From: Nocardiopsis sp. CNR-923
Lineage (GTDB): Bacteria; Actinomycetota; Actinomycetes; Streptosporangiales; Streptosporangiaceae
Direction of reading: 5' to 3'
Length of the DNA: 64,000 nt
Assembly (NCBI RefSeq): GCF_001942255.1
Contig: NZ_MKKC01000055.1
Coordinates: 56,552-120,551, forward strand
Shown here: positions 51,296-60,243 of the stretch, piece by piece
Position numbering within the stretch: position 1 is the stretch's first letter
Layout of the letters: the number at the start of each line of letters is the position of its first letter
The notes under the pieces: model-generated
Seen by the model: the letters and a program-made list of their open reading frames with translations, nothing else
Database searches by the model: none
Told to the model about the DNA's origin: nothing
Made by a program: the position numbers and the translations under genes

Positions 51296-52949
51296 TCAGG
51301 GGGAGTGCAGGCGCAGCACCGCGTGTTCGGCCCAGTCCGGAGGCCGGCTGAGGCGCGAGACGACCGCCATCGTCGTGAACGCCAACGGGATCGTCCACGC
51401 CGCCGGTTGCGCCAGCAGAACCGTCGGCCACCCGGGCGGCGTGTCCGTGAGGACGGACCACCCGACCGCCCCCGTCGCCGTCACCGCGCCGACGACCAAC
51501 CCCGCCGCCGCCCCCGGCAGGTCAGCCGCCGCCACCAGATCCCCAGCACGAGAAGTGGGCAGAACGTCGACGCCGCCACCGTGAACGCCCACACCACGAG
51601 CACGTTGATGTCGATCCCCTGCACCGGGAGCGCCAGGAACACGGCCACGCAGGCCCCGACGGCCACCGCCAGGCGCAGCCGAGGAACGCTGCCCTGGAAC
51701 AGGTCGTGCGACAGCCCGCCCGCCAGCGCCAGCAGCAGGCCGGACGAGGTCGACAGGAACGCGCCGAACGCCCCCGCCGCCACCAGGGCCGTCAGCAGCG
51801 TGCCCGCGGTCCCCGGAGCCGCCTCGGCGGGCAGCACCACCGCGACGGTGTCGGTGCCGCGCAGCAGCACCAGTTGGGGCGTGAGCACCCGGCCGAGCAG
51901 CCCGTACACCGCCGGGAACAGGTAGAACAGTCCCAACAGCGCGATCACTCCGACGCCCACCCGCCGGGCCACGTGCGCGGTCGCACTGGTGTGGAAGCGC
52001 ATGATGACGTGCGGCAGCCCCATGCAGCCGAGCGTGATCGCGAGCAGCGTCGACCACGTCTCGAACAGCGGGAACCCGCCCGCGCCCAGCAGCGGCGTGC
52101 TCCACAGGTCGCCGCCGAACTCCGGCAGGCCCGCCGGGTGGGGCACACCAGTCCCCGCCGGGAAGACGTACTCGGTCCCCTCCGCCACCGTGTGCTCGCC
52201 CGCCGTCAGCTCCACCCGCGCACCGGAGGAGGGCTCGGTGACGGTCACCGGCTCCTCCAGGTGGAACCGCGTGCCCACCGTGAACTCCACGGGCGTGGCC
52301 TCGGGGAAGCGCGTTCCCCACTCGGGATGCAGGGCCTCGGACCGGGTGTCGCGCCCGAGACCACGACCAGGTACACGGCGGGCACGGCGAGGAAGGCCAG
52401 TTTGACCGCGTAGTGGAAGGCCTGGACGTAGGTGGCCGACCGCATCCCCCCGGCGGCGATGGACCCGCTCACCACCAGTCCCGCGAGGACCACGCCCACC
52501 CAGTACGGCGTTCCGCTGACCAGGGAGAGCACCACTCCGGCGCCCTTGAACTGGGGAACCAGGTACAGCAGCATGATCACCAGCACCACGAGGCCGCACA
52601 GCTTCCGCAGTCGCGGCGCGCCCAGCCGGTACTCGGCGAAGTCCGGCACGGTGTAGGCGCCCGACCGGCGCATCGGACCGGCCACCAGCGCCACCACCGC
52701 CACGTAGCCCGCGGTGAACCCCACCGCGTACCACATCGCGCCCACCCCGTTCTTGAGCACCAGCCCCGCCAGCCCGAGCATGGAGGCTGCCGACAGGTAC
52801 TCCCCGGCGATCGCCATCGCGTTCCAGCGGGGGGTGACCCGGCGCGAGGCCACGAGGAAGTCCGAGGCCGACCGCGCGGCGTGCACGCCGTAGACGCCGA
52901 TCACCAGACTCGTGAGCAGGACCAGGCCGATCGCCAGGACGGAGATCAC
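51296..52949 (-). CDS. Sodium:solute symporter (SSS family) (two frameshifts)
   Basis: About 551 residues, 12-13 helices, SSS/acetate-permease type: FLVASRRVTPRWNAMAIAGE, YLSAASMLGLAG, YVQAFHYAVKLAFLAVPAVY, LGCMGLPHVIMRFHT, FGAFLSTSSGLLLALAGGLS. Probably imports a monocarboxylate with Na+. A periplasmic insert (about residues 230-290) follows helix 6. Frame breaks at about 52350 and 51521, each mended by one base. ATG 52949 overlaps the stop of the small membrane gene upstream (ATGA). Last gene of the HK-RR-small-subunit-symporter unit. Confidence 0.85.
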
Positions 52950-53326
52950 CGCCCGACCCCGTCCGGGCCGTCGTCAGGACGCTCCCGTTCCTCGGCGCGC
53001 TCGGCCGCGCGCACGTGCCACAGGGCCAACCCGAACAGCAGTGGGTAGACCACCACCGTCAGCAGCAGCCACGACACCGGGATCTGCGCCCACCGGACCC
53101 GGCCGAGCACCGGGAACAGCGCGAACGCGCCGCTCATCCCGAACAGCAGCAGCGACAGCAGCGCCACCGTGCGCACCGCGGTCCGCCGCTGGGCGCGGAA
53201 CAGCCGCCGCGCCCGCTCCGTGTCCACCGGTTCCGGTATCGGCAGCAGGTGCTGCACCGGCCGGTTGCCCCTCGCCAGCGCCACCCTCGTCTGCGGGCTG
53301 GTCAGCTTCTCCCGCCGCGTGCTCAC
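52946..53326 (-). CDS. Small two-helix membrane subunit (DUF485-like position)
   Basis: 126 residues with two transmembrane helices (TVALLSLLLFGMSGAFALFP; IPVSWLLLTVVVYPLLFGLA) and charged ends. Size and position, immediately before a solute:sodium symporter and overlapping it by ATGA, match the DUF485 small partner of acetate permeases, though the sequence is divergent. GTG 53326 overlaps the response-regulator stop. Confidence 0.75.
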   Translation of the reverse strand: MSTRREKLTSPQTRVALARGNRPVQHLLPIPEPVDTERARRLFRAQRRTAVRTVALLSLLLFGMSGAFALFPVLGRVRWAQIPVSWLLLTVVVYPLLFGLALWHVRAAERAEERERPDDGPDGVGR

Positions 53327-54141
53327 GGCGCCGACCGAGGGTCGTCGCCGTCACGGGGCCCGCCCCGACCGCCGGCGCGCGCGTTGGCCGCCCGTCCCAG
53401 TTGGTCGCGCCGGGCCGCCTCCATCAACTGCTCGCGCAGGTGCCGACCGTGCCTGCGACTGACCGGGACGTCACCGGCCGGAGTGCCCGCCACCAGGCCG
53501 GAGGAGGAGGTCACGCGCAGGTCCCGCACCCACGGGATGGCGATGAGGTAGCCGCGGTGCACGCGCACGAACCCCGCCGCCGCCCACACCTCCTCCAGGT
53601 AGGACAGCGACAGCCGGATCAGGTGCGTGCCGTCGGCCGTGTGCAGACGCACGTAGTCGCCCTGGGCCTCGACGAACTGCACGTCGTCGCGTTTGACGAA
53701 CACCGTCCGCCGCCCGGAGTCGATCTGCACCACGTGCAGGTCCTCGGCGGGCGGGGCCGCGTCGGCGGGCCGCCGCAGCTGGGCGATCCGGCCGACCGCC
53801 TCCGCCAGCCGCTCGGGCCGGATCGGTTTGAGCAGGTAGTCGACGGCGCCGATCCCGAACGCCTCCACCGCGTGCGCCTCGGAGGCGGTCACGAACACGA
53901 TCGACGGCGGCTCCGACAGGACGCTGAGCACCCGCGCCACGTCCATGCCGGTCAGGCCGGGCATGAGGATGTCGAGGAAGGCCGCGTCGATCGAGGTGGT
54001 CCCCAGCAGCCGCACCGCGGTCGCGCCGTTCTCCGCGACCAGGACCTCCGCCACCTCTGGCATGTCACCGAGCAGCGCGGCCAGCTCCTGCCGGGTCGAC
54101 GCCTCGTCCTCGACCACCAGGACCCTGAGCCGGGCCCTCAC
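53323..54141 (-). CDS. LytTR response regulator
   Basis: 272 residues. Receiver domain (6-120) with phospho-Asp57 in AAFLDILMPGLTG and acidic pocket VVEDE; LytTR DNA-binding domain (about 145-245: VQFVEAQGDYVRLHTADGTH, FVRVHRGYLIAIPWVRDL). The Arg/Gly-rich tail is extra. GTG 54141 overlaps the kinase stop, and its own stop overlaps the next gene, so the unit is tightly coupled. It likely controls one or both neighbouring symporter operons. Confidence 0.92.
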   Translation of the reverse strand: MRARLRVLVVEDEASTRQELAALLGDMPEVAEVLVAENGATAVRLLGTTSIDAAFLDILMPGLTGMDVARVLSVLSEPPSIVFVTASEAHAVEAFGIGAVDYLLKPIRPERLAEAVGRIAQLRRPADAAPPAEDLHVVQIDSGRRTVFVKRDDVQFVEAQGDYVRLHTADGTHLIRLSLSYLEEVWAAAGFVRVHRGYLIAIPWVRDLRVTSSSGLVAGTPAGDVPVSRRHGRHLREQLMEAARRDQLGRAANARAGGRGGPRDGDDPRSAP

Positions 54142-55235
54142 GGCGTCACCACCCCCCGGGTGAACCTCGGCACACGCACGGTCACCTTCGTCCCCTCTCC
54201 CAGCGCGGTCTCGATCACCAGACCGTACTCGGGGCCGTAGACGGCGCGCAGTCGCTGGTCGACGTTGGCCAGTCCGACCCCGCGCGACTGCGGGCCGGTG
54301 CCCGCCAGCAGCGACCGGGCCAGGTCGGGGTGCATGCCCACGCCGTCGTCCTCGATCTCGATGACGCACAGCGGCCCCTCGCCGTAGCCGGACACGCTGA
54401 TGTGCCCGCGTCCCTCCTTGCGCTCCAGGCCGTGCCGGACGGCGTTCTCCACGATCGGCTGCACCACCAGGAAGGGCACGGCCACCGGCAGCACCTCCGG
54501 GGCCATCCGCACGGTGATGTCCAGACGGTCGTGGAAGCGGGCGCGCTGGAGTTCGAGGTAGGTCTGCGTGGCCTCCAGTTCATCGGAGACCGTGGCGTAG
54601 TCGCCCTTGTCGGAGAACCCGTAGCGCAGGTAGTCGGCGAAGTCGGACAGCAGGTGGCGGGCGCGGTCGGGGTCGGCGCGCACCAGCGCGGCGATCACGG
54701 CGAGGGCGTTGTGCACGAAGTGGGGCGAGATCTGCGCCCGCAGCGAGCGCAGGTCGGCGGCGGCGATCCGCGCGCGTGCCCGGCGCAGCGCCGCGTGGTC
54801 GAGGTGCTCCGCGACCAGTGCGGCGGCCGCCTCCACGTCGGCCTCCACGGGGTCGCCCACGGCCACCAGCGCTCCGGACAGCTCCTCGGCCACCATGAGC
54901 GGGGCCGCGTACGCGGCGGCGCCGTCGGACAGACGGGCGCGCGCACCGCCGCCGTACTCGAAGACCTGGGCGAGCAACGCGTTCAGGTCCTCCGCGCCGA
55001 CGCGCCGACCGTGCGCGGCGACGGGTCCGTCGAGGTCGGCGAGGACCAGCGCGTCCACCGCGAGCAGCCGCCGCAGGCGCCGGGCGGCGGCGGGGGCGCC
55101 CCGACCGTGCGGTCCGTCCTGGAGGTCGAGTCCCAGAGCGTGGAGCTGGCGCATCAGTTCGGCACTCGACCGCCGATCCGAGGACGCCCGGCGCCGTCGG
55201 GAGGGGGAAGACCGCGACAGCCACCTGTTTGACAC
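54138..55235 (-). CDS. LytS-type soluble histidine kinase
   Basis: 365 residues. GAF-like N-terminal half (about 45-150), then the LytS His_kinase motif LRAQISPHFVHNALAVIAAL with His172, and HATPase (QPIVENAVRHGLE, EIEDDGVGM, GVGLANVDQRLR). It has no transmembrane segment, unlike LytS, BtsS or YpdA with their 5TM-LYT sensors, so it should sense a cytoplasmic ligand. GTG 55235. First gene of the four-gene overlapping run. Confidence 0.9.
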   Translation of the reverse strand: MSNRWLSRSSPSRRRRASSDRRSSAELMRQLHALGLDLQDGPHGRGAPAAARRLRRLLAVDALVLADLDGPVAAHGRRVGAEDLNALLAQVFEYGGGARARLSDGAAAYAAPLMVAEELSGALVAVGDPVEADVEAAAALVAEHLDHAALRRARARIAAADLRSLRAQISPHFVHNALAVIAALVRADPDRARHLLSDFADYLRYGFSDKGDYATVSDELEATQTYLELQRARFHDRLDITVRMAPEVLPVAVPFLVVQPIVENAVRHGLERKEGRGHISVSGYGEGPLCVIEIEDDGVGMHPDLARSLLAGTGPQSRGVGLANVDQRLRAVYGPEYGLVIETALGEGTKVTVRVPRFTRGVVTP

Positions 55236-55314
55236 GGTACGACCCTATCCCAGCGGGATGTGTCGGTGGTCACGTTCCGAGCCCTCTCGCCCTGGTCCGG
55301 GACCGGACGGGGTC

Positions 55315-55346
55315 GAGCCCGCCCCCTGGACGGATGGGGCGGGCTC
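55315..55346 (-). terminator. Terminator between actP and the LytS gene
   Basis: GAGCCCGCCCC (55315-55325) pairs with GGGGCGGGCTC (55336-55346) around a 10-nt loop. It lies after the actP stop on the minus strand, so the kinase operon has its own promoter. Confidence 0.75.
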
Positions 55347-55384
55347 GTGCTCGCTTCGGGCCTCGGCCCGTGTCGGGGCGCCCC

Positions 55385-57063
55385 TTAGCGGTGCGCGGCC
55401 TTCTCCGCCCCAGCTCCGGTCAGCGCGCGGACCTGGAGCGTGGCGAACTTGTCGAAGTCGCGCTCCTTGGACAGGAACGTCCCGACCACCGCGCACAGCA
55501 GGCCCAGCGGCACGGACACCAGCGCGGGGTTCGGGATCGGGAACCACGCGAAGTCGGCGCCCGGGATGAGCGCGTTCTCCGACCCGGAGACCACCGGGGA
55601 GAAGAACACCAGGCCGACGGCGGCGATCAGGCCGCCGTAGATCCCGGCCAGGGCGCCCGCCGTGTTGAACCGCTTCCAGAACAGGCTGAGCAGCAGTGTC
55701 GGCAGGTTGGCCGAGGCGGCGACCGCGAAGGCGAGCGCGACCAGGAAGGCCACGTTGAGCCCTTGCGCGAACACGGCCAGGACGATCGCGACGGCGCCGA
55801 TGGCCATGGCGGCGATCCGGGCGACCCGGACCTCCTCACGACCGCTCGCCTTTCCCCCGCGCAGCACGGAGTTGTAGAAGTCGTGCGCCAGGGACGAGGA
55901 CGACGCGATGACCAGCCCGGCGACCGTGGAGAGGATCGCCGCGAACGCCGCTGACGCGATGAGCGCCAGGAGGACCGAGCCGGCGATCGGGCCGCCGACG
56001 CTCTCGCCCACGGTCTGCGCCAGCTGTGGGGCGGCGGTGTTCCCGGCCGCGTTCTGGGCCGTGATGGCCTCGTGTCCGACCAGTGCCGCCGCGCCGAAGC
56101 CCAGCACCAGGGTCATCAGGTAGAAGCTGCCGATGAGGCCGATGCCCCAGTTGACGGACTTGCGTGCGCTCTGGGAGTCGGGAACGGTGTAGAAGCGGAT
56201 GAGGATGTGTGGCAGACCGGCCGTGCCCAGCACCAGGGCCAGACCCAGGCTGATCAGGTCCAGTTTGTTCCACATGGTCTGGACGGGATCGCCCGCCACC
56301 TCGACGCCGTAGCGCAGCCCGGGCTCCAGGAACGCGGCCCCGTTCGCGCTGGCCTCGGCGGCGTCGCCCATCAGCGCGCCCAGGTCGAAGCCGTACAGCG
56401 ACAGTGTGAGCACGGTCAGCAGGGCGGCGCCTGACATGAGGATGACGGCCTTGACGATCTGCACCCAGGTGGTGCCCTTCATCCCGCCGAGGGTCACGTA
56501 GGTGGTCATCAGCAGGCCGACCACCACGATACCGACGACCTTGGCGACCTCGGCGTCCATGCCGAGGAAGGTCTCGCCCGGCTGGATGCCCAGCAGCAGG
56601 GCGATGAGCGCGCCCGCGCCGACCATCTGGGCGAGGAGGTAGAAGACCGACACCACGACCGTGGAGACCGCGGCCGCGGTCCGGACCGGTCGCTGGTTCA
56701 TCCGGTAGGACAGCACGTCGCCCATGGTGTAGCGGCCGGAGTTGCGCAACAGCTCGGCGACGAGCAGGAGCGCGACCAGCCAGGCGACGAGGAAGCCGAT
56801 GGAGTAGAGGAAACCGTCGTAGCCGAACAGGGCGATGATCCCGCGATGCCGAGGAAGGAGGCGGCGGACATGTAGTCGCTGCCGATCGCCAGGCCGTTCT
56901 GGAGCGGGGAGAACCCGCGGCCGCCGGAGTGGAAGTCGGTGGCCGTGCGGGTCGTGCGGCTGGCCCACACGGTGATGCCGAGTGTGGCCGCGACCATGAG
57001 GCCGAAGAGGACGAGGGTGACGGCGCGGCTTCCCTCGCTGACCGCCTCCTGCGCGAGCGTCAT
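55385..57063 (-). CDS. actP: Cation/acetate symporter ActP-like (frameshifted)
   Basis: About 559 residues, 13-helix SSS family. ActP/MctC signatures: ATDFHSGGRGFSPLQNGLAI, GSDYMSAASFLGIAG, YTMGDVLSYRMNQRPVRTAA, FYLLAQMVGAGALIALLLGI, GGMKGTTWVQIVKAVILM, LGTAGLPHILIRFYTVPDSQ. Imports acetate, pyruvate or propionate with a cation. The frame breaks at about 56841; one base restores GIAGIIALFGYDG. ATG 57063 overlaps the DUF485 stop (ATGA). Confidence 0.92.
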
Positions 57064-57443
57064 CGGCCCTCCTCCTCCGTGACGGCGGGCAGCTCCTCGC
57101 GAAGCTCCGTGGCCAGGCCGTCGAGCCGCCTTCGGGCGTAGAGCGTGTACAGCACGGCGATGCCGAAGGTGGAGACGAACTGGAGCACGCCGAACACGAG
57201 CGCCACGTTCACGGTGCCGAAGAGCACGGTGCCCATGAGGTCGCGGGCGAAGGCGGACATGAGGACGTAGAGCAGGTACCAGGCGAGGAACCCGAGGCTC
57301 ATGGGGAAGACGAAGACGAAGAGCCGCCGCTTGAGCTCGACGAAGCGCGGGTCACCGTGCATCGAGACGAAGGCCGCGTCCCGGGTGGTGCCACCGCCGT
57401 CGCCCGGCGGGGCCGAACCCCGGATCTGTTTCTCGGTTGCCAT
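57060..57443 (-). CDS. DUF485 membrane protein
   Basis: 127 residues with the DUF485 signature: DPRFVELKRRLFVFVFPMSL, FLAWYLLYVLMSAFARDLMG, VNVALVFGVLQFVSTFGIAV, YTLYARRRLD. Two transmembrane helices. These small proteins are encoded before acetate permeases and are thought to assist them. ATG 57443 has AGAGGAG upstream and overlaps actP downstream. A CRP-like/GTGAC-N6-GTCAC operator region precedes it. Confidence 0.92.
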   Translation of the reverse strand: MATEKQIRGSAPPGDGGGTTRDAAFVSMHGDPRFVELKRRLFVFVFPMSLGFLAWYLLYVLMSAFARDLMGTVLFGTVNVALVFGVLQFVSTFGIAVLYTLYARRRLDGLATELREELPAVTEEEGR

Positions 57444-57478
57444 GGTGGAACTCCTCTGGGGGATGTGCGGGGCCGCCG

Positions 57479-57504
57479 GTGACACCCGCGTCACACGGAT
57501 GTGA
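57479..57504. promoter_or_regulatory. Double inverted repeat upstream of DUF485-actP
   Basis: GTGACACCCGCGTCAC (57479-57494; GTGAC-N6-GTCAC) overlaps TCACA-CGGA-TGTGA (57491-57504), 36 bp before the DUF485 start. The half-sites TGTGA/TCACA suggest a CRP/GlxR-like regulator, which commonly controls acetate uptake in actinobacteria. The spacing is not the standard N6, so this is tentative. Confidence 0.45.
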
Positions 57505-57808
57505 CCTGGGTTACTCGGAACTGTAAGGAGGGACACGACCGCGGGGGAGGAGGCGCGCGCGTGCGAGCGGTGAACGCTGGGGCCGCGCGTCGAGCGGTCG
57601 TCCAGGGCGCGGTGAACGGTCGATTCACGCGCTGAACGGACGACGGGCGGCCCCGGGCCGCGAGTGCCCCGGAGCCGACCTGTGGCGCGGATCCCGGCCC
57701 GCGCGGATGACTTCCGGGCGGGCCGGCGTTGCACCGTGCGGACGGGCTGTGGCCCTCCGCCGGCGGACGTGTGTGAATCTTCGAACCGGCGGGCCGGCCC
57801 CCAGCACC

Positions 57809-57848
57809 CCGGACGAGGTGCGCCGTACCCGGAACGACAAGACGGCGC
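57809..57848 (+). ncRNA. Guanidine-III riboswitch (ykkC-III)
   Basis: CCGGACGAGG at 57809-57818, then TGCGCCGTACCCGG to 57832, ACGACAA (57834-57840) and GACGGCGC to 57848. From memory this is nearly base-for-base the guanidine-III aptamer of Thermobifida fusca; the differences are in the short linker before ACAAGACGGCGC. GCGCCGT pairs with ACGGCGC and CCGG with CCGG, giving the pseudoknot. The RBS GGAGGT (57869-57874) of the exporter is 20 nt downstream, so guanidine binding would expose it and turn translation on. Confidence 0.93.
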
Positions 57849-57883
57849 GGACATGTTCGCCGCGTCGTGGAGGTCTTCGGGGC

Positions 57884-58198
57884 ATGGCCTGGGTCGTTCT
57901 TGTGGTCTCCGGTCTGCTGGAGGCGGTGTGGGCCACCGCGTTGAACGCCTCACAGGGGTTCACGCGTCTGTGGCCCTCCGTCGTCTTCGGCGTGTCGCTG
58001 GTTCTGAGCATGGGCGGGCTGGCGTTCGCCCTGCGCACCGTGGCGCTCGGGACCGGCTACGCCGTCTGGGTCGCCATCGGGGTCGTGGGAACCGCCCTGG
58101 TCGGCGCGTTCCTGTTCGGGGAGGGCTTCAGCGCGGCCAAGGCGGCGTGCCTGGCGCTCATCGTCGCCGGAGTGGTCGGACTGAAGCTCCTCCACTGA
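57884..58198 (+). CDS. sugE: Gdx/SugE guanidinium exporter (SMR family)
   Basis: 104 residues, four transmembrane helices. Essential Glu13 in SGLLEAVWATAL; the GFTRLWPS motif after helix 1 marks the Gdx (SugE) branch of small multidrug resistance proteins, which export guanidinium in exchange for protons. ATG 57884, RBS GGAGGT 9 nt upstream. The guanidine-III riboswitch in its leader confirms the substrate. Acts as a dual-topology dimer in the membrane. Confidence 0.96.
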   Translation: MAWVVLVVSGLLEAVWATALNASQGFTRLWPSVVFGVSLVLSMGGLAFALRTVALGTGYAVWVAIGVVGTALVGAFLFGEGFSAAKAACLALIVAGVVGLKLLH

Positions 58199-58201
58199 CC
58201 C

Positions 58202-58219
58202 GCGGGCGGTCGTGCCCGC
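58202..58219. terminator. Short hairpin after sugE
   Basis: GCGGGC-GGTCGT-GCCCGC, directly after the sugE stop and before the convergent gene at 58226. Confidence 0.45.
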
Positions 58220-58225
58220 CGCCGG

Positions 58226-58546
58226 TCAGTCGACCCAGGTGCGGACGTTGTCCACCCCCCCGCCCTCGGGGCCGGCGAAGTACTCGCTCTCGGTGTGCAC
58301 CACGGAACCTTCCTCGGTCACCGTGGTCCGGACCACCGTCAGGCGGGCCTCGAACCGGTTGAGTTGGACGCTGCGGTGTTCGTAGCCGATCTCGGCGGCG
58401 GCCCCGGCGGCCGTCCCCGCGATCGCGCCCGCGGCGAGGGCCAGGGTGAACAGGACGCGGCCCGGAGCCCGGAGGAGGGCGGGGAACCCGCCGCTCCGCT
58501 CGTGCGGACTCGTGGATCGGTGGGATGCGGTGCGGTGTTCTGTCAA
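58226..58546 (-). CDS. Exported or membrane-anchored hypothetical protein
   Basis: 106 residues from TTG 58546 (GGAAGGA upstream); GTG 58573 is an alternative. Ser/His/Arg-rich start, one helix VLFTLALAAGAIAGTAAGAA, then a beta-rich tail (IGYEHRSVQLNRFEARLTVV, RTTVTEEGSVVHTESEYFAG). No family recognised. First of several small surface proteins in this end of the window. Confidence 0.6.
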   Translation of the reverse strand: MTEHRTASHRSTSPHERSGGFPALLRAPGRVLFTLALAAGAIAGTAAGAAAEIGYEHRSVQLNRFEARLTVVRTTVTEEGSVVHTESEYFAGPEGGGVDNVRTWVD

Positions 58547-58769
58547 CGGTCGTCCTTCCGGTGGGTGAGGCACGTGAAGGGGAGGCCCGCCCCGTGGGCA
58601 AGGCCTCCCCGGCCACGTGTGCGCCGGTGTCGGCGCACGGTCGGTCGGTCCGGTCCGGGGCTCATGCGCCTGGACCGTGTCTCCGAGCCTGTCTCATCCA
58701 TGCCCGATCCCGCGTGGAGGACACGCCATTTGATAACACTCCGTAACAGTCTCGCAGCTTTGAGTGTCC

Positions 58770-59181
58770 CTATCGGTGATGCCACGGGCTGTGGCAGCGG
58801 CTGTGGTGGCGGTAGTGCCAGTCGCCGAGGCAGCTGTTGCTGTAGCCGTATCCGTGGCGGAACTTGGCCTTCCCGTACCGGTACTTGTCGCGGTCGTGGC
58901 GGTCGTGCCGGTCGTGCCGGTCGTGCCGGTCGTGGCGGTCGTGGCGGTCGTGGCGGTCGTCGCCGGTCGTCGGCGGTCCCGCGTCCGTCCCGGTCGCCGC
59001 GCCGGTCGCCGTCGCCGTTCCTTGAGCCGTAGTCACTCTGGCCGGGCGACATGCTCTGCTGGCTGACGGATGGGCTGGCGGCCTGGTTGGCCTGGGCCAT
59101 CGCGACCGACGGCACGCCGAACGCCAGAGTCGGGACGGTGACTCCCGCGATCAGGGCGCTCGCGATCCTTCCCCTGCCCAT
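58770..59181 (-). CDS. Secreted His-Asp-Arg repeat protein (frameshifted)
   Basis: About 137 residues. Signal peptide (ALIAGVTVPTLAFGVPSVAM, cleavage after AMA/AQA), Asp/Arg/Gly linker (NGDGDRRGDRDGRG), then about seven tandem His-Asp-Arg triplets (HDRHDRHDR...), and a basic aromatic end YRYGKAKFRHGYGYSNSCLG, WHYRHHSRCHSPWHHR. The frame changes at about 58975, inside the repeat-rich DNA, and needs one base fewer or two more. ATG 59181. Likely an extracellular metal-binding peptide. The signal peptide resembles that of the secreted protein at 62113. Confidence 0.6.
58891..58959 (-). repeat. 9-bp tandem repeats coding for His-Asp-Arg
   Basis: About seven to eight direct copies of CGGTCGTGG/CGGTCGTGC on the plus strand, read as HDR triplets on the minus strand. 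Copy number may vary or be mis-assembled. Confidence 0.8.
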
Positions 59182-59444
59182 CGAAACCCCCTTCGGTCGT
59201 CGCGAGGGCGCACGGCGTTGATGCCCGTGGCAGCGCCACCACATCCGGTCGACGGGAGCCCCTTGTACCCATGACCCCCGCCGAGGTCCTGGGACGCTGC
59301 ACCCGGACGCTGCCGTCGGTCGGCACCCTCACGTAAGCACAATCGGTGAACCGATGTGTGCGATATGTGGTAGTCCTGGGAGATCTTTTAAGTTTCTACT
59401 TCTTCCTCATCCTATGTCTCGAATGTGAAGCGTGCGAAAAGAAC

Positions 59445-59460
59445 TGTCATATACGTGACA
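59445..59460. promoter_or_regulatory. TGTCA-TATACG-TGACA palindrome
   Basis: Perfect 5-bp arms with a 6-bp centre in an AT-rich stretch (59370-59460). Spacing is that of a CRP/FNR-type site. It lies 131 bp upstream of the 59-aa gene. Two Crp/Fnr regulators are encoded just downstream. The rest of 59182-59591 shows no gene. Confidence 0.5.
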
Positions 59461-59591
59461 TTCGGCTTGGCGTAGCACCCGGCCGGGGGTCGGTCGGTCT
59501 AGGTTTCGAAGTGGTCGGGTACCCGGTCGCCGGTGAGAGCCGGTGTCGAGAATCCGGCCCTGAGTAACTCTCATCACTTCGGAGATACGGT

Positions 59592-59771
59592 ATGACGTTC
59601 AAGCAGGGTGACCGCGTTCAGTTCCGCAGCAGCCGCCACAACGACCAGATCCGCACCGGTCGTGTGCACTCGGTCCAGGGCAAGGGCAAGGGCGCTCAGT
59701 TCACGATCACCGACGACGAGGACCAGCAGTCGGTCCACGTTCACGCGCACCAGATCGAGGGCAAGCTCTAG
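59592..59771 (+). CDS. Small basic SH3/Tudor-like protein, 59 aa
   Basis: MTFKQGDRVQFRSSRHNDQI, RTGRVHSVQGKGKGAQFTIT, DDEDQQSVHVHAHQIEGKL. The opening F-x-x-GDxV and the GRV strand resemble Hva1/Tudor-like or hypervariable SH3 small proteins (DUF2945-like), though the match is weak. ATG 59592 follows CGGAGATACGGT. A strong terminator follows, so it is a one-gene transcript. Confidence 0.65.
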   Translation: MTFKQGDRVQFRSSRHNDQIRTGRVHSVQGKGKGAQFTITDDEDQQSVHVHAHQIEGKL

Positions 59772-59793
59772 CCCGCCGCTTTCACGCGCGACG

Positions 59794-59822
59794 GGGGCGT
59801 CCGGCCGAGTGCCGGACGCCCC
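59794..59822 (+). terminator. Terminator after the 59-aa gene
   Basis: GGGGCGTCCGGC (59794-59805) pairs with GCCGGACGCCCC (59811-59822), loop CGAGT, followed by TTC. The remaining 59823-60243 is a gene-free region before the first Crp/Fnr gene. Confidence 0.85.
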
Positions 59823-60243
59823 TTCGCGTGGGGGGCGAGGCGTCCCATTCCCCCTTCTTCCTTGGTAAAGGAAGCTTTTGTCGATCTGGCGGCACCGATC
59901 ACGGAGTCCTCCCGTGCGGGTACCCGCCCCCGTGCTCTAATCGCGATGGGGAGCGATGGGTGCTCCGACGGCGGACCGCGCTCCGAGAGCCGCCCCGAGC
60001 GAACCCCGGGACGTCCGACGCGAGCGACGGCGCGCGATCATCGCGCCCGCGCCCAGAGCGTGACAGTGCTCTCCGTGGAGACCGACGCGAGCGGCCGGGG
60101 AGACGAAAGGTCTCATCGGCCCACGCCGATCCCGCGGCGCACGTCCGTCCGACTTCTGCGCGTGGCTGCCTGGCCACACGAATCCACCGTCCGCCTCGTC
60201 CGTCCCACGTGGGCGTGCGAGCACGAGTTCGGGTGAGGAGCCG

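Noticed and set aside
58891..58959. CRISPR-like repeat array
   Set aside because: 9-bp units without spacers, in frame as His-Asp-Arg codons; no cas genes.
59346..59567. 73-aa hydrophobic ORF in the AT-rich region
   Set aside because: No Shine-Dalgarno, codon use unlike the genome, and the region loo­ks like promoter DNA.
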